The notes: generated from the letters alone by a model not told the origin. Counted from the stretch's first letter, positions 1-10,606 are shown. The stretch is 64,000 nucleotides of DNA from Mortierella alpina (GCA_029449245.1 JANATF010000007.1:744001-808000); one strand, 5' to 3'. Program-made: numbers and translations.

Positions 1-543
1 CCGAGGGCGTAGTCAGAGGCATCGACTTCGATGACACACGCTTTTGTGTGATCAAAGTGACGGAGGATCGGGCCAGACATCAAACGAGCTTTGAGTTCAT
101 CAAAAGCGTCTTGCGCGGCTCTTGACCAAATGAACTTGGCATTCTTCTTGAGCAGAGTGGTGAGAGGGGTGGCTACTTTGGAGTAGTTCTTGACGAAGCG
201 GCGGTAGAAGTTAGCGAGTCCGAGGAACACCTGAATGTCAAAAGCTGATTTAGGGGTAGCCCATTCTTGAATGGCGGCCACCTTGGCAGGATCCATCGAG
301 ATGCCGTTAACACCAATGACGAATCCCAGGAACGAGACCTCTTGCTTATCGAACGCGCATTTCTCGAGTTTCAGACAGATGCCCGCAGCTTCTAATTTCT
401 TGAGGGCCTTTTTGACTTGTGCGTGGTGCTCGTCAAGTGATTCGGAATATATGAGAATATCGTCAAGGTAGACAACAACAAAATCATCCAAGTAGTCGCG
501 CAGGACGTTGTGGTGAAGGTACTCTAGATACGTAAAAATAGAC
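1..543 (-). mobile_element. Ty3/gypsy pol fragment (RT end to RNase H start), truncated at both ends
   Basis: Read on the minus strand, this stretch stays open for about 180 codons and encodes the last part of a Ty3/gypsy reverse transcriptase and the connection into RNase H. The catalytic YLDDILIYSE box, then FLGF, the thumb motif LANFYRRFVKNYS and the RNase H opening IEVDASDYALG are visible in order. The coding strand runs off the left edge of the window, so RNase H and integrase would lie outside. On its 5' side the similarity stops near 543, a few residues before the YLDD box, where unrelated AT-rich sequence begins, so the element is 5'-truncated or interrupted there. No frameshift is visible inside the fragment, which suggests a fairly recent break. 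Family assignment is firm; the clade is not determined. Confidence 0.9.
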
Positions 544-1178
544 TATCTGGTAAACAACATGAAACTAGTCTGGCCAATGATAAGAAAACTACATGTGAAA
601 ATGCCCTTACGTTTGATCGTATGATCTGATTTCCGTTGGGGGGCAATCGGAACTGCGCAGACCAAACAGTGGTCGCTATCAGTCAAGAAAAAGGGCTGGG
701 GTAGAATATTCATATGATAAGTGACTAATACAAAAAGTGCCAGATAGCAGCATGCCAACCAGAAAATCACTTACTGTGAGAGCCGCTTGGGGGACTCGTG
801 GTTCTCACAGGGTGTCTCTCTTGGGGGCGAAGAGAAGAGAGAATCTATCTATCAATATCTAAGGTAACGTCGACACACGCAGGTTAGGGACCTGAATAGA
901 CCTTGGGACTCCGTCGGGACTCCCGTACAAGCTGCAATAATACGCCGAGGGGTGCTGTTCTTGGTCCTCCTCTCACATCGCTAGTGGTCCATTATCGTAC
1001 CTGACAAGAGGCCGGGGGGCTGCGGGCCTCTGTGGTGTCGGATGCTTGATACGGCAGGGGAGGGAACGGGACTGTAGTTGTGTTCGAGAGGGGACGATGA
1101 GAACTGTAGGGGATGGAGGTCGAAAGACACACCTGTCTCGTCTCTGCTCTTGCTGTGGCCGCGGTATATATGTGTGGG
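544..1178. other. Unassigned sequence between retroelement fragments
   Basis: I see no gene, RNA gene or recognised repeat here. Short open frames occur on both strands but none shows a domain or codon pattern. It may be degraded mobile DNA, since recognisable element pieces lie on both sides. Confidence 0.5.
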
Positions 1179-1516
1179 AGAGCTGTGGCAGAGTAACTAA
1201 CCGCAATGGTTGTCAGTGAGGTGAGAATGAGTGTGGGAACGATGTTCTTACAATTCAGTGTATATGATACGATTTTGGGGAAGGAAACAGACCTCGAACC
1301 AAAGTCCAAGGCTGGGGCTTCTTTTATGGGTTATAAATTTAGGGTGCTATACTGAAGCTATATAAAATTGATGTGTTCATAAGGTCTATACTGAATAGAG
1401 AGGGTAGCAGGATTTTGATATTATAGAGGGAGGGCAGATGAGAGAGCGATCCTGGCTTCGCAGTGGTCCTGTACTATTTCCCTGCTATTTTGGGCGGATC
1501 CCCAATCTCTTCGTCA
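1179..1516. repeat. Direct repeat copy A (about 340 bp)
   Basis: This block recurs in the same orientation at 2008-2355. The first 145 or so bases, from AGAGCTGTGGCAG onward, are virtually identical. The middle is diverged, and the last 80 bases, ending in CTTCGTCA, are again nearly identical. The two copies flank a retroelement 3' end with its LTR (1517-2006). This could be a duplicated LTR of another element or a segmental duplication made during insertion. Confidence 0.85.
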
Positions 1517-1785
1517 CACCATACGAACTTTCGTATGGCGTATCGTATCGTATATGCCCTAGTATTTTCGGATCGTACTTCGACAGCCTCAAATACGATC
1601 CGATCCAGCCGATCAGAAACCCTACTCATGTGGATCCAGTACTTCTGAGGTTTAAATCCCTCTACCCAAGGTTAAGGTCTATTTTTTACCGAATTTTCGG
1701 GTTTTTTCCTTTGATCCAGACCACTAAAGAGCGCCTAGCTAACGTTCTTGGTCGCATGTCAGGCTAAACCACCAGGCAACAATCT

Positions 1786-1795
1786 GGAGGGGGAG
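1786..1795 (+). promoter_or_regulatory. Candidate polypurine tract of an LTR element
   Basis: The ten purines GGAGGGGGAG sit two bases before the TG that opens the proposed LTR at 1798. This is the expected position of the plus-strand primer of an LTR retrotransposon lying on the + strand upstream. Confidence 0.6.
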
Positions 1796-1797
1796 TC

Positions 1798-2006
1798 TGT
1801 CATGTCCTAGTCGGTGTGGGGCTCAGGGACTGTGTACCTGAGTCGCACCTCCCTTTTTATTTCTACAAGAACCAAATATCTACTGTGACGTGATCATGGG
1901 GCCCGATATAAGGGCTCCATGAGCGCGGATCAAAATAAACCCTCTCTTTGTTCTCGTTGACTTCAGTACCTAGTAAGTTAGTATCTCATAATCATATAGA
2001 ATATCA
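1798..2006 (+). repeat. Candidate LTR (TG...CA, about 209 bp)
   Basis: The block begins TGTCATGTCC right after a polypurine tract and ends ...GAATATCA. It contains a self-complementary GGGCCC...GGGCTCC stem and an AATAAA-like signal, as expected of the R region of an LTR. Its last 120 bases are repeated with substitutions at 6601-6722, showing that it is a dispersed family. No matching 5' LTR with internal coding sequence is recognisable, so the parent element is incomplete. Confidence 0.65.
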
Positions 2007-2007
2007 T

Positions 2008-2355
2008 AGAGCTGTGGCAGAGTAACTAACCGCAATGGTTGTCAGTGAGGTGAGAATGAGTGTGGGAACGATGTTCTTACAATTCAGTGTATATGATACG
2101 ATTTTGGGGAAGGAAACAGACCTCGAACCAAAGTCCAAGGCTGGGGCTTCTTTTATAAGATATATAAACTTGGAGTGTTACACTGAAACTATGAAAACTG
2201 TGGTGGCTATAAGGGGGGTACTGATGTTGATTTTAGGGAGGGAAATGAAATCTTGATATTACTGAGGTAGGGCAGATGAGAGAAGGGATCCTAGCTTCGC
2301 AGTGGTCCTGTACTATTTCCCTGCTATTTTGGGCGGATCCCCAATCTCTTCGTCA
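2008..2355. repeat. Direct repeat copy B (about 348 bp)
   Basis: Second copy of the block at 1179-1516, same orientation. It starts immediately after the LTR at 1798-2006 and ends at CTTCGTCA, after which the two copies diverge completely. Confidence 0.85.
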
Positions 2356-3398
2356 TAACGGCAGGGTGTTGGGTTCAGGGTGTCAGGGTCAAGGTGAAGC
2401 GGGTAGGGAAGCAGGGTCAGGGTCTGGGGCTAGTGAGGTCAGGGTGTCGGTGGTCGAGGACTACCCTACTCTATATACTCGTTGTGACTGGCCACTACTG
2501 TTACACTCATCGTCGAGCCATTCTTCGTGTCTTAACCGAAGAATACTGGGGATTGCTGTACTGTCTCCAGAGGATAACTGGATTCTGCGCTCCAAAATCC
2601 AAGGCTCACTGGTGATCATAATTCGCAAGTCTGTAATGAAAGAGTCGGATGGGCCGTGGCAGCAACCTGGACAGCCTTTGGAGTTTGTCGGCATCGGTCT
2701 GACTCTTCTTAACAGCGTGCTTGAGTTTTTTCTGGAGTTCGGGAGTTGGATCTGGCACCTTGTCGACCTTGGCTTTCTTTGGTAAGACTTTGAGTTTCGT
2801 CGCTGATTCGGTGTTGCGTTGTTATGATGTGCGTTTCAGAGCATTGGAAGCTTTTTTGACTGCGCTTGTTTCTCATCCAGATCCTTTATCTGTTGGGCTA
2901 TTTTCTTCTCGCGATCTAGAGACCGTAGCAATGGACGCATGTCGGTACTCGTCCTGGCCATGGCGGGAGGAGGCGGTCTTGGCGGGATCTGGACGTGGGT
3001 AATGCGCTTGATTTTGTTTCCGACCATGTCTTCCTGGTTTGACGAGGGCAGTTCGGGACTTTCATCGGCGACATGCGATTCAACCTCCATGCTATCCTTC
3101 GCTCGTCTTTGCCGTATAATCTGATCAATCATTGAGCCGATTGACGATACAGCCTCGGGAGGTCCCTCGTATACGTCGTTGATGGGAGGCTTCGTGTAGG
3201 GTGCCGGGGTCGGCATCTTGGTTTTGCCGCGGATTGCGGCCATGACTGTGGTATATTCACCAGAGCCCAAGCACACGTACATAGTTAGGAACCCTATACG
3301 CATTTCTGCCAAACACCATAATAAAAACTCACGATGTGCGGTGTGTGGACCTACGTCTTTTTCTCACTTTACTTCCTTGACCCAATCTTCAATAATAT
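2356..3398 (-). other. Degraded mobile DNA with a Lys/Gln/Pro-rich minus-strand open frame (2836-3312)
   Basis: The segment begins with G-rich CAGGGT-type iterations. It then holds a 158-codon minus-strand frame rich in Lys, Gln and Pro, with a PPRPPPPAMAR stretch and a charged C-terminal coiled-coil-like region. I do not recognise a domain. The composition resembles the linker or N-terminal region of retroelement Gag proteins, and it abuts a broken reverse transcriptase at 3398. I regard it as retroelement debris rather than a host gene. Confidence 0.35.
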
Positions 3399-5080
3399 AT
3401 TTCAAGCTTGACGTATAGGCCGTGCTTGCGAAGCAGGGTCAGTGCACTCCTGATGTGTTCCAAATGCTCTTCCTTGGTCTTTGAGTAGATCAGGATGTCA
3501 TCTAGGTAGATGACGACCCACTTTTCGAGGACGGAGTCGAAGACCTTGAACATCATGTTGGAGAAAGATGCGGGGGCATTAGTCAACCCAAACGGGACAA
3601 CGTTAAATTCAAAATGACCGTAGCGGCATCTGAATGCCGTTTTGTGAGTCTGGGGTTCGTACACTCGTTGCTGGTGGTAGCCGGAAAGCAGGTCAAGTTT
3701 TGAAAAGAATTTTGCTCCACGGAAGCAGTCGATGAGCTCGTCGATGCGGGGGAGTGGATGTCTATTTTTGCGTGTGATCCGGTTGAGTCCACGGTAGTCC
3801 ACACACATGCGCAGTGAACCGTCCTTCTTCTTAACGAAGAGAACTGGTGCTCCGTATGGGGACGTGCTGGGTTTGATGAACTTCTTTTTCAGCAGTTTAT
3901 CTAGTTGCTTGCGCAGCTCATCCAATTTTGCAATAGAGAGACGAATGACGGGTCGCACAGGGGGGTCGGCGGTGGGGTCAGTTTCGATTTTCATTGCGTC
4001 GCCTCGGTCTGGTGGGAGACCATCAGGGAGGGAAGTTGGGAACACATTACGAAACTCGTCGAGGATGGGAAGAACGTCAGCAGGGACGGGTGGTGTGGAT
4101 GGAGTGTTGGTTGATGTGGTCTTCACTAATGCAAGAAACACTTCGTTGCCGGGTTGTGCAGCGAGGGAGTGGAAGTGCATGTGGCTCAAGAGGCGGCCAC
4201 CTGACTTAGCTGTGATTGAAGAGGGGGCGGATCCTCGACAAGACCAGACGACGTTGCATCCACGGTGCTGGAAGTGTAAGTCGTTCGTGCGCCAATTGAT
4301 TTCCGGGTTGATGATTGTGAGCCATGGCTTTCCGAGGATCAGGTCGTAGGAGACGGGCCGGTGCCGATGAAGTTGGTGTAGTACTCGGCAGCGTTGATAA
4401 CATCCTCAATGTTCGCTGTTGCCAGCTGCATGTTGGCGAAAATCATGCGGTGCAACTCAGGTGTGAGTCCCTGCATGAACACGGTGCGGCCAAACTCCTC
4501 GACGGCCACGTTCGGACCTCCCGCATCCTCAGGTGTCAGTACGGCAATAAGCCGGCGGAACCTGGTGACGTACTCTGCGCCATCTTTATGCGCAGGAGTT
4601 CGGCGCGGACCGATTCTATGAAGTTGCGAGGACGGAAGGCTTCTCGGAAACGGTCAACGAAGATGTCGATGTGTGTGGCGTCAGCCAAGCGTAAGCCCTC
4701 CCACCAGAGAGCGGCCGGTCCTTTGAGGAGCATTGCTGAGTGTAGGGTGCGCTCGGAAACAGGGACTTTGGCGCCGATGAGGTATCGGCGGAGGGTGGCT
4801 AGCCAGGCTTTGCATTTGAAGCCGTCGCATTCGCCCTCGTAAGACTCGGGGGGGGGGGGAGCCGGATTTTGATTGCCGGCATCTTGGCATTCTCGGGGAC
4901 AGGGGTGGCGAAGAGGGAAACAGGGGCAAAGGCAGCCATCGTAAGTCGTTCGAGGCGTGCGGTGTGCTGGTCGATGGGGTCGTGGGTGGGCAGGGTGGTG
5001 ATAGTGTAGCTAGTGGGGTCAGGGTCATGGTCGCGGTCAGGGGTCAGGGTCGGTGGGTCGAGGAAAACCTTTGCTACCAT
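3399..5080 (-). mobile_element. Ty3/gypsy element remnant: Gag, protease end and partial reverse transcriptase
   Basis: On the minus strand the order is Gag, the end of a protease, then reverse transcriptase. Gag is recognisable from AALWWEGL and the FVDRFREAFRP capsid motif near 4600-4730, but it is spread over shifted frames. A G10-type run near 4850 is a likely frameshift site. DLILGKPWL near 4330-4360 marks the end of an aspartic protease. The RT frame (3389-4189) shows LDELRKQLDKLLKKKFIKPS, CVDYRGLN, FSKLDLLSGYHQ, FGLTNAPASF and the catalytic VIYLDDILIYS. It stops abruptly after HGLYVKLE at about 3399, so thumb, RNase H and integrase are missing. It belongs to a different family from the fragment at 1-543, to judge by the residues around YLDD. 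This is a dead element. Confidence 0.88.
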
Positions 5081-5116
5081 GTAGTCAGGGTAATAATGTC
5101 AGTAGGTGGAAAGGAC

Positions 5117-5625
5117 TTGAACGACTAAAAAAAAAGTAATGGACAGCACCATTCGAAACTCACCAGGGAACCACGAATCTGCATTCGCCCACTGGTGATC
5201 AGCAGCCATACCAACGAGAGTGTTCATCTAGTGGGCGGATCGCAAGTTGTGCATCGAGCCATCTACATGCTGAACGCGGTGTCCAGCATGAGATGCTGGT
5301 CCCAGTCTGCCCGTGAGCCTCAGACGCACTTCCAGTGAATCTAGGGAGATGGAGTAGGTTTGATTAGAGCCAAAGCATCGACTCGAACGACCAAAAAAAA
5401 AGCAGAGGCCAGGACCATTCGAAACTTACCAGAGGCATCACGAATCTGCCTTCGCCCACTAGTGATCAGCTATACAAACGAGACTTCATCTAATGGGCGG
5501 ATCGCAAGTTGACTTGCTGAGCGCGGTGTCCAGCGTGAGATGCTGGTCCCAGGCTATTAGTGAGCCCCGGGCGTGCTTCCAGTGAATCTAAGGAGATGGA
5601 GCAAGCCTTGGAACCATTTGACCGT
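5117..5625. repeat. Two-copy tandem repeat, unit about 266 bp
   Basis: Unit 1 (about 5117-5382) and unit 2 (about 5383-5625) share an A9 run, ACCATTCGAAACT, CTTCGCCCACT, GGGCGGATCGCAAGTTG, GGTGTCCAGC and CCAGTGAATCTA in the same order. They differ by small indels and substitutions, so the duplication is not recent. I see no coding potential. Confidence 0.85.
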
Positions 5626-5627
5626 AT

Positions 5628-5779
5628 AGAGAAAGTTGATGAACTTTTATAGGAACAACAATAAGTGAGAATCAGATGTGGGCCACACGACCACACACCT
5701 TGAGTATTTATGCAGGCTTATTAAGGCGCAGTTGATACAAGTAACACATTTCTTTCAATGAAGTATGATGTATGGATGA
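5628..5779 (+). repeat. Left arm of a large inverted repeat
   Basis: This arm is the reverse complement, with scattered indels, of 6832-7020. It shares GATGTGGGCCACACGACCAC, the GAGTATTTAT stretch, AAGGCGCAGTTGATACAAGT and TATGATGTATGGAT. The arms enclose about 1.05 kb that includes an LTR remnant. Confidence 0.85.
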
Positions 5780-6600
5780 ACCGGCGATCTATAACTACAG
5801 GCCTTAGTGAATATGCTACAGCCCTGTCATATTTTGCTACAACCGCTGCTGAAACATTCATATCGAACCTCCACGATCAAATCCACATACACTGCTGTCC
5901 TCACGCGAGAGACGCTACTCTACCATAGCTTTGCCCGCCAACAGCGAGAGCTGAGCAAGAGTAGAGACGAGTTTCCCCTCTATTTCCATTCCATCTGTCC
6001 GTACGCAATCTGTTAGAAGCCACCTTTGTCCCTCCTGGCCCTCCGCTGCTGCTATCACCGCAGCGACCGCTAGGTAATAATCATGTTGCCTTAGCGACCA
6101 AGAATGGAGCGCGTTGCTGACCACTTTGGCCAATATTCTTGCACAGGAATCAAGAGCGAGCCCTTTGAGCTGACGAGTCCTTACCCGCTGTGGGTCGTAT
6201 TATTTTATTAGATACATACTAGTTTTGCTTCCCTCCTTCTCTAAGAGTCTTCTTGTGGACCAGCGTTCCCCACAGGTCCACATAGTAAGTTACTCAAGAG
6301 TTATTTCATATTTGTTGTCTCCTTGAGACGGAAACACTTACTGTAAAATAGTCATTCTCTCATAGAGTGAATCCCTTTTGTAGTTGAGCCTTCCCCCAGT
6401 CTTGCGCGTCCGTTAATCGTTCTCACGATCAACTTGGAAGTGCGCTGGTGTTTCCTCTCTCGCTTTTCTTCCTAGTTCATGATGAACAGATATTCATACA
6501 GTATATTAGTATGTTTCTTTTGATGTAGATCAACGACACCACAGCAGCACGCAAACTCACAAATACTACTTTTACTCCAAGCTGCAGCCGCTTCATCAGA

Positions 6601-6722
6601 ACGTGATCATGGAGCCCTTAGATCGGGCTCCATGACCACGGATTAAAATAAACCCTCTTTGTTCTCGTTGACTTCTGTACTGGTAAATTAGTATCTCATA
6701 AGTCATAATCATATAGAATATC
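6601..6722 (+). repeat. LTR remnant (3' part)
   Basis: A diverged copy of the last 120 bases of the LTR at 1798-2006. It has the same GAGCCC...GGGCTCC stem, AATAAACCCTC and TTGTTCTCGTTGACTTC, ending in ATATAGAATATC. It is isolated, so it is a truncated solo LTR. Confidence 0.75.
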
Positions 6723-6831
6723 GAATCTAGTCACTGTGTCCTGTACCCAAGAACCTTGACTCCAAAGTCTCCGTGTCCAGTACCCTAGAAGAGTCGTGAA
6801 CTAGATCAAACATGACGTTGACCTAGTTTTT

Positions 6832-7020
6832 ATGCATCCATACATCATACTAAGCTCTAGGTGTTTCTTCATTGAAAGATATGTATTACTTGTATCAACT
6901 GCGCCTTAAAGAACCTGTATAAATACTCAAGGTGCGTGATCGTGTGGTCGTGTGGCCCACATCTGATTCTCACTTACTTTTGTTCCGGTAAACTTCATGA
7001 ACTACATCAATACGGTCAAA
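6832..7020 (-). repeat. Right arm of a large inverted repeat
   Basis: Reverse-complement partner of 5628-5779. The right arm is longer by two short insertions. The pair could be the termini of a DNA transposon or an inverted duplication; no transposase is readable between the arms. Confidence 0.85.
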
Positions 7021-8027
7021 ACGTTACATACAGTATACTGTACCGCGCGCCTTGCAGTAAGTTAAAACTTAGAACTGCTCTTTTTTTTCTCTCTTTCTTT
7101 TTGAGACTTACATGTTTAAATTGTCTCGTGGTCAGAACAGGTCAGGAGGGGCATGATAGGGTTGCTCGCGGAGGTTCCCGGGTCCGAAACTCATCGCATC
7201 ACGGCAGCTGACGTCAACGATACAGTATGTCCTTCACCCAGAGGTCACTGAAAAAATGAGAGTGGCTACTCAAGTTACCGGAGAGCAAGCCCGTCAGAGA
7301 GGCCTTGGAGTCTCTTTCAAAGGAAGGCCTAGGAGCAGGTGATACAGTGGCCACGGTGGACAAGGCAGCGAGAGTACAAGAGAAGTCAGGCGCACGTTAT
7401 AGGACTTTGAGGGAACGAGAGCGCGGATCAAAGACCAAAGAACACGGTGGATCAGGAGCAAGCGTGATTGGGCCATCAAGGTTCCGAGGAGCGGCGTTTT
7501 CAGCAGGACAATTCAGCACGGCAGATGCGGAGTCCGGGAAAAGATAATGATGGATTTCTAGTATTGAATCTTCAGGCACTGATTGTTGCATATCAGACTT
7601 AGTCCAGTGAGCTCCATCTCTGATGAGATGGAGCGCCTACTCCCTCGAGCACTAGAGCTGGATGGCGTCGAGTCGGTAATCATGAAGCTGGAGGCTGACG
7701 ACAAACTTTAACAAAAGACTCTCGGAAACAAGCTGACGATACAAAGCGCCTGCAGCTTCGAGCATAGGCAGCTTTTCAGGGCGAATCAAACAAATCGGCA
7801 AGAGAGTGACTTGTGCTCCCAGCGGAAGACCGCTTACATCAATCTGCAAGTTGCACGCGCCGAAGTTCGACACGTCCAAAGTCTCGCCCAACCTTTGCAA
7901 GCCTCACTGAGATCAACGCGCCAAGAGAGGTACTGTTAGAACAACGTCCTGCGAGCGGCCAAGGATCGTCGGAAGCCTCATAGAAAGAAGCCCCCCGAAC
8001 TTACGGTATCAACAGCGATATAAAAAA
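7021..8027. other. Unassigned segment with two short open frames
   Basis: A + frame of about 100 codons (about 7254-7547, opening EWLLKLPESKP) is Ser/Arg/Glu-rich. A minus frame (7652-7900) contains VSGLPLGAQVTLLPICLI. I recognise neither. Both are short, and the surroundings are repeat-rich, so they may be exons of lost genes or chance frames. A sequence near 7165 looks superficially like a tRNA T-arm but no cloverleaf forms. Confidence 0.3.
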
Positions 8028-8492
8028 GGAGTTGTCTATTTGGCGACCGATTAAAATACGTTACTTGGCGACCGTGTTAAATCCCATATGAGCTTCAAGC
8101 AATTTGGCGACCGATGGGCCAGGGCTTTGAGTTATTGAAGTTGGGAGAGCAACCGGTGGAATGCGAAGGATGAAGGATTGTAAAAACGAACGACCCTAGA
8201 TATCAGTGCCGGAGACGAGGCCGCCATTTGATGATAAAGGGCTTACAGCTCTATCAATTATACGGGAGGACGCGATCGGCTGGCGCGCTGAATGACGAAT
8301 GGGTTGACCGCAAGGATGTCCTTGTTGTGTCAGACACTTGCGTCACCGTGGTCCTCCTGTGGTGGTGGAAAGGTTCGGTCGCCAAATTGCTTAAAGCTCA
8401 TACGGGATATAATACGGTCGCCAAGTAACGTATTTTTAATCGGTCGCCAGATAGATTTTCGTTTTTTAATCGGTCGCCAAATAGACAACTCC
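8028..8492. mobile_element. 465-bp MITE with iterated terminal inverted repeats
   Basis: The left end (8028-8123) and right end (about 8370-8492) are reverse complements, opening with GGAGTTGTCTATTTGGCGACC. The decamer TTGGCGACCG, or its complement, occurs three times in the left arm and four times in the right. The extra copy in the right arm comes from a 30-bp internal duplication. The interior has no transposase. This is the form expected of a non-autonomous DNA transposon whose subterminal repeats bind a transposase. No clear target-site duplication could be fixed by eye. It lies about 245 bp upstream of the oligoribonuclease start. Confidence 0.8.
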
Positions 8493-8738
8493 CTGATAAT
8501 GAACCGTGTCGCTGTGGGAGAAGACGATTCCGAACTGCTGCTCAGCGGTAGGGCGGAGGGGAGAAGGGATGGATGTCTCTGGCTGTGCGAAGTATGATTG
8601 GGCCATGCCGCGTCGAACGCACGGCAGCAAAGAGCGATCGATATAATTCGCGGCCCCGAGCACAGCGGTGGCTGAACCTTGGGGAATGAGGTGCGGACAG
8701 GACGCGGCCGGCGGCCACGAGATCCAATCACGCCCACC

Positions 8739-9509
8739 ATGACTCCTTCACTTGTCTGGATAGATTGCGAGATGACCGGCCTCCTGGCCACAGACAAGCT
8801 GATCGAGATTGCCGTCATTATCACCGATGACGACCTGAACATCGTTGCTGAGGTACAGTGTAATTTGATCATACAGCACAAAAAAAAAGGAAAGCTCCCG
8901 ACTTTACTACCCTTTAATGTACTCTCTGTTAACATTGCAGCGATGATCTTATCACTAGGGTCCGAATCTAATCATTCAGCAACCCAAGCATGTCATGGAT
9001 GGCATGAACCCGTGGTGCATCGAGCACCATGGCGCCGTACGTTGCTTGAAAAGTTGGCGGTCAAAGAACTTGTTCCTGGATTCGCCTTGCTAGATACTCA
9101 TGCTACTTTACAACGTCTTGTACGCTCCTCTGCTCTGGCAATTGTTACTCAACGGTCTTTTCAGTCGGGCCTCACCGCCGCTGTTCTAGCTTCTACGATT
9201 TCAACGGGACAGGCTTGTGAGCAGGTTCTTGCCTTTATCAAGGAGCACATCCCATCACCCCGAGTTGGAATCCTAGCCGGAAACAGCGTTCATGCAGACA
9301 AGGTCTTTTTGGAACGCGAGATGCCAGCCATCGTTGACCATCTGCACTACAGGATCGTTGACGTGTCAACAGTCAAGGAACTCTCCCGAAGGTGGTATCC
9401 AGAAGCGTTTGCTAGGGTCCCAGAGAAAATGGGCGCTCATAGGGCTTTGGACGATATCAAGGAGTCGATCCATGAACTGCAGTACTACCGGGGTGCTGTC
9501 TTCAAGTGA
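8739..9509 (+). CDS. Oligoribonuclease (3'-to-5' exoribonuclease, Orn/REX2 family)
   Basis: Three exons (8739-8852, 8959-9036, 9165-9509) give a 178-residue protein, the usual size for the family. It degrades short oligoribonucleotides to mononucleotides, in mitochondria and/or cytosol. The DEDDh exonuclease motifs are complete: WIDCEMTG (Asp and Glu, residues 7-13), the ITDDDLNIVAE strand, MDGMNPWCIEHHGASG, AGNSVHADKVFL (second Asp), DVSTVKEL, and HRALDDI with the catalytic His and Asp. The start ATG lies in CACCATGAC and the first exon opens directly with the catalytic strand. There is no obvious mitochondrial presequence, so a cytosolic form or an unrecognised upstream exon is possible. 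Reading straight through the introns gives an apparently longer frame that is not the real protein. Confidence 0.93.
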   Translation: MTPSLVWIDCEMTGLLATDKLIEIAVIITDDDLNIVAEVQCNLIIQHKKKGKLPTLLPFNVLSVNIAAMILSLGSESNHSATQACHGWHEPVVHRAPWRRTLLEKLAVKELVPGFALLDTHATLQRLVRSSALAIVTQRSFQSGLTAAVLASTISTGQACEQVLAFIKEHIPSPRVGILAGNSVHADKVFLEREMPAIVDHLHYRIVDVSTVKELSRRWYPEAFARVPEKMGAHRALDDIKESIHELQYYRGAVFK

Positions 9510-9588
9510 GTTCCAGTAAGTTTGGCTTCCATGGGGCGGAGGAATAATAAATACGACCAACAGTTTATTCTCATGCAGACCATGCAGA

Positions 9589-10440
9589 TCATGCAGAAGC
9601 TTGGTGCCTCAGAAGCAATTCTTGGTCCAGCAGCGCTTGGATCCCGACTTTTGTCCTTTGAAGAACCACAATGTCTGCAGTTATCAGGACTGCCAGCGTC
9701 GTAGATGCAGCTGCTGTTCCAGCCCTCCACAGAGCCGTCTCTGTCGGTTCTTCCGGATCAACATTAGTGGTCGCAATGGTATAGACCTCAAGGACCAGAG
9801 GCACGAGCGCAAAGATAATTACTAGCAAATGCATGACGACTGTAAATTCTGGAGGCTCAATCCGTAGCATTTGTTGTTGGGCAGCTGTGAGAATCTGTAG
9901 TTCAGGTTCTGCCTGCAGACTCGCGTTCGTCCCCGTGATGTCAGCTGCGTTGGTGGCCATAGTTGACGGCACAGCGCCGTACTGGTTTCTGGCAGCAATG
10001 AAAGCCTTGGTTGCGTCCGAGGGTTCCACCGCAAACACCCAGCCTTTCCGCTTCAGCCATTGCCCAGGATCAGGAAACGCGCTTGCCGTGCCAGGATTTC
10101 GCATCTTGATTTTAGGGCCAAAGAATATTATGACCGAGAAGAGCCCCAAGGCGCCGTATGAATTGGGTGCTCTAAATGTCGCCCACGCTTTGGAGAGGGA
10201 AAAGTGGGCATACACGAGAGATGAAAATACGGCTGTGGCGAAGACGGCGATATGACAGAGGCGAATAGTGCGATAGTACCTGGACATGGCAGGTGAGGTC
10301 CTCGGGTTGGAAAAGAGGTCGAAGACGTCGCCGTTCGTGAAATTTCCGCGTTCTCCTTTTACGCCTGCCGTTCTCTGGTCGCTGTTTGCGGACACGTCAA
10401 CCTCCTCAGCGGTGATGAGTGCATGGCGAGACGTAGACAT
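9589..10440 (-). CDS. Uncharacterised multi-pass membrane protein
   Basis: A 283-residue intronless frame starting MSTSRHALITAEE; an in-frame ATG 63 bp upstream is the alternative start. The N-terminal 70 residues are polar. Hydrophobic segments follow around LCHIAVFATAVFSSLVYAHF, YGALGLFSVIIFF, VVMHLLVIIFALVPLVLEVY and AASTTLAVLITADIVVL, suggesting four membrane spans. A soluble loop of about 90 residues lies between spans 2 and 3. I recognise no family. It converges on the oligoribonuclease gene with only about 80 bp between stop codons, and is followed upstream by a gene on the same strand. Confidence 0.6.
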   Translation of the reverse strand: MSTSRHALITAEEVDVSANSDQRTAGVKGERGNFTNGDVFDLFSNPRTSPAMSRYYRTIRLCHIAVFATAVFSSLVYAHFSLSKAWATFRAPNSYGALGLFSVIIFFGPKIKMRNPGTASAFPDPGQWLKRKGWVFAVEPSDATKAFIAARNQYGAVPSTMATNAADITGTNASLQAEPELQILTAAQQQMLRIEPPEFTVVMHLLVIIFALVPLVLEVYTIATTNVDPEEPTETALWRAGTAAASTTLAVLITADIVVLQRTKVGIQALLDQELLLRHQASA

Positions 10441-10606
10441 TGCAGAATAAATTCGGTTAGGCGAGATGGATGTCGGAAGAGTGAAGATGCATCTCACCAC
10501 CACGGTGATCTTTGCACTTCAGTTTATATGGTTGAGTGTCGCACAAAAGTCGACACTGCGCGCTATAGTGCTACTATAGATATTCGATCCGCCTATTTGG
10601 CGAGGG

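Noticed and set aside
3807-4842. Plus-strand frames opposite the reverse transcriptase and Gag
   Set aside because: Antisense shadows of a clearly recognisable Ty3/gypsy coding strand.
7110-7200. tRNA-like sequence with GGTTCCCGGGTCCGAAACTC
   Set aside because: No anticodon arm or acceptor stem pairs around it. No convincing tRNA was seen anywhere in the window.
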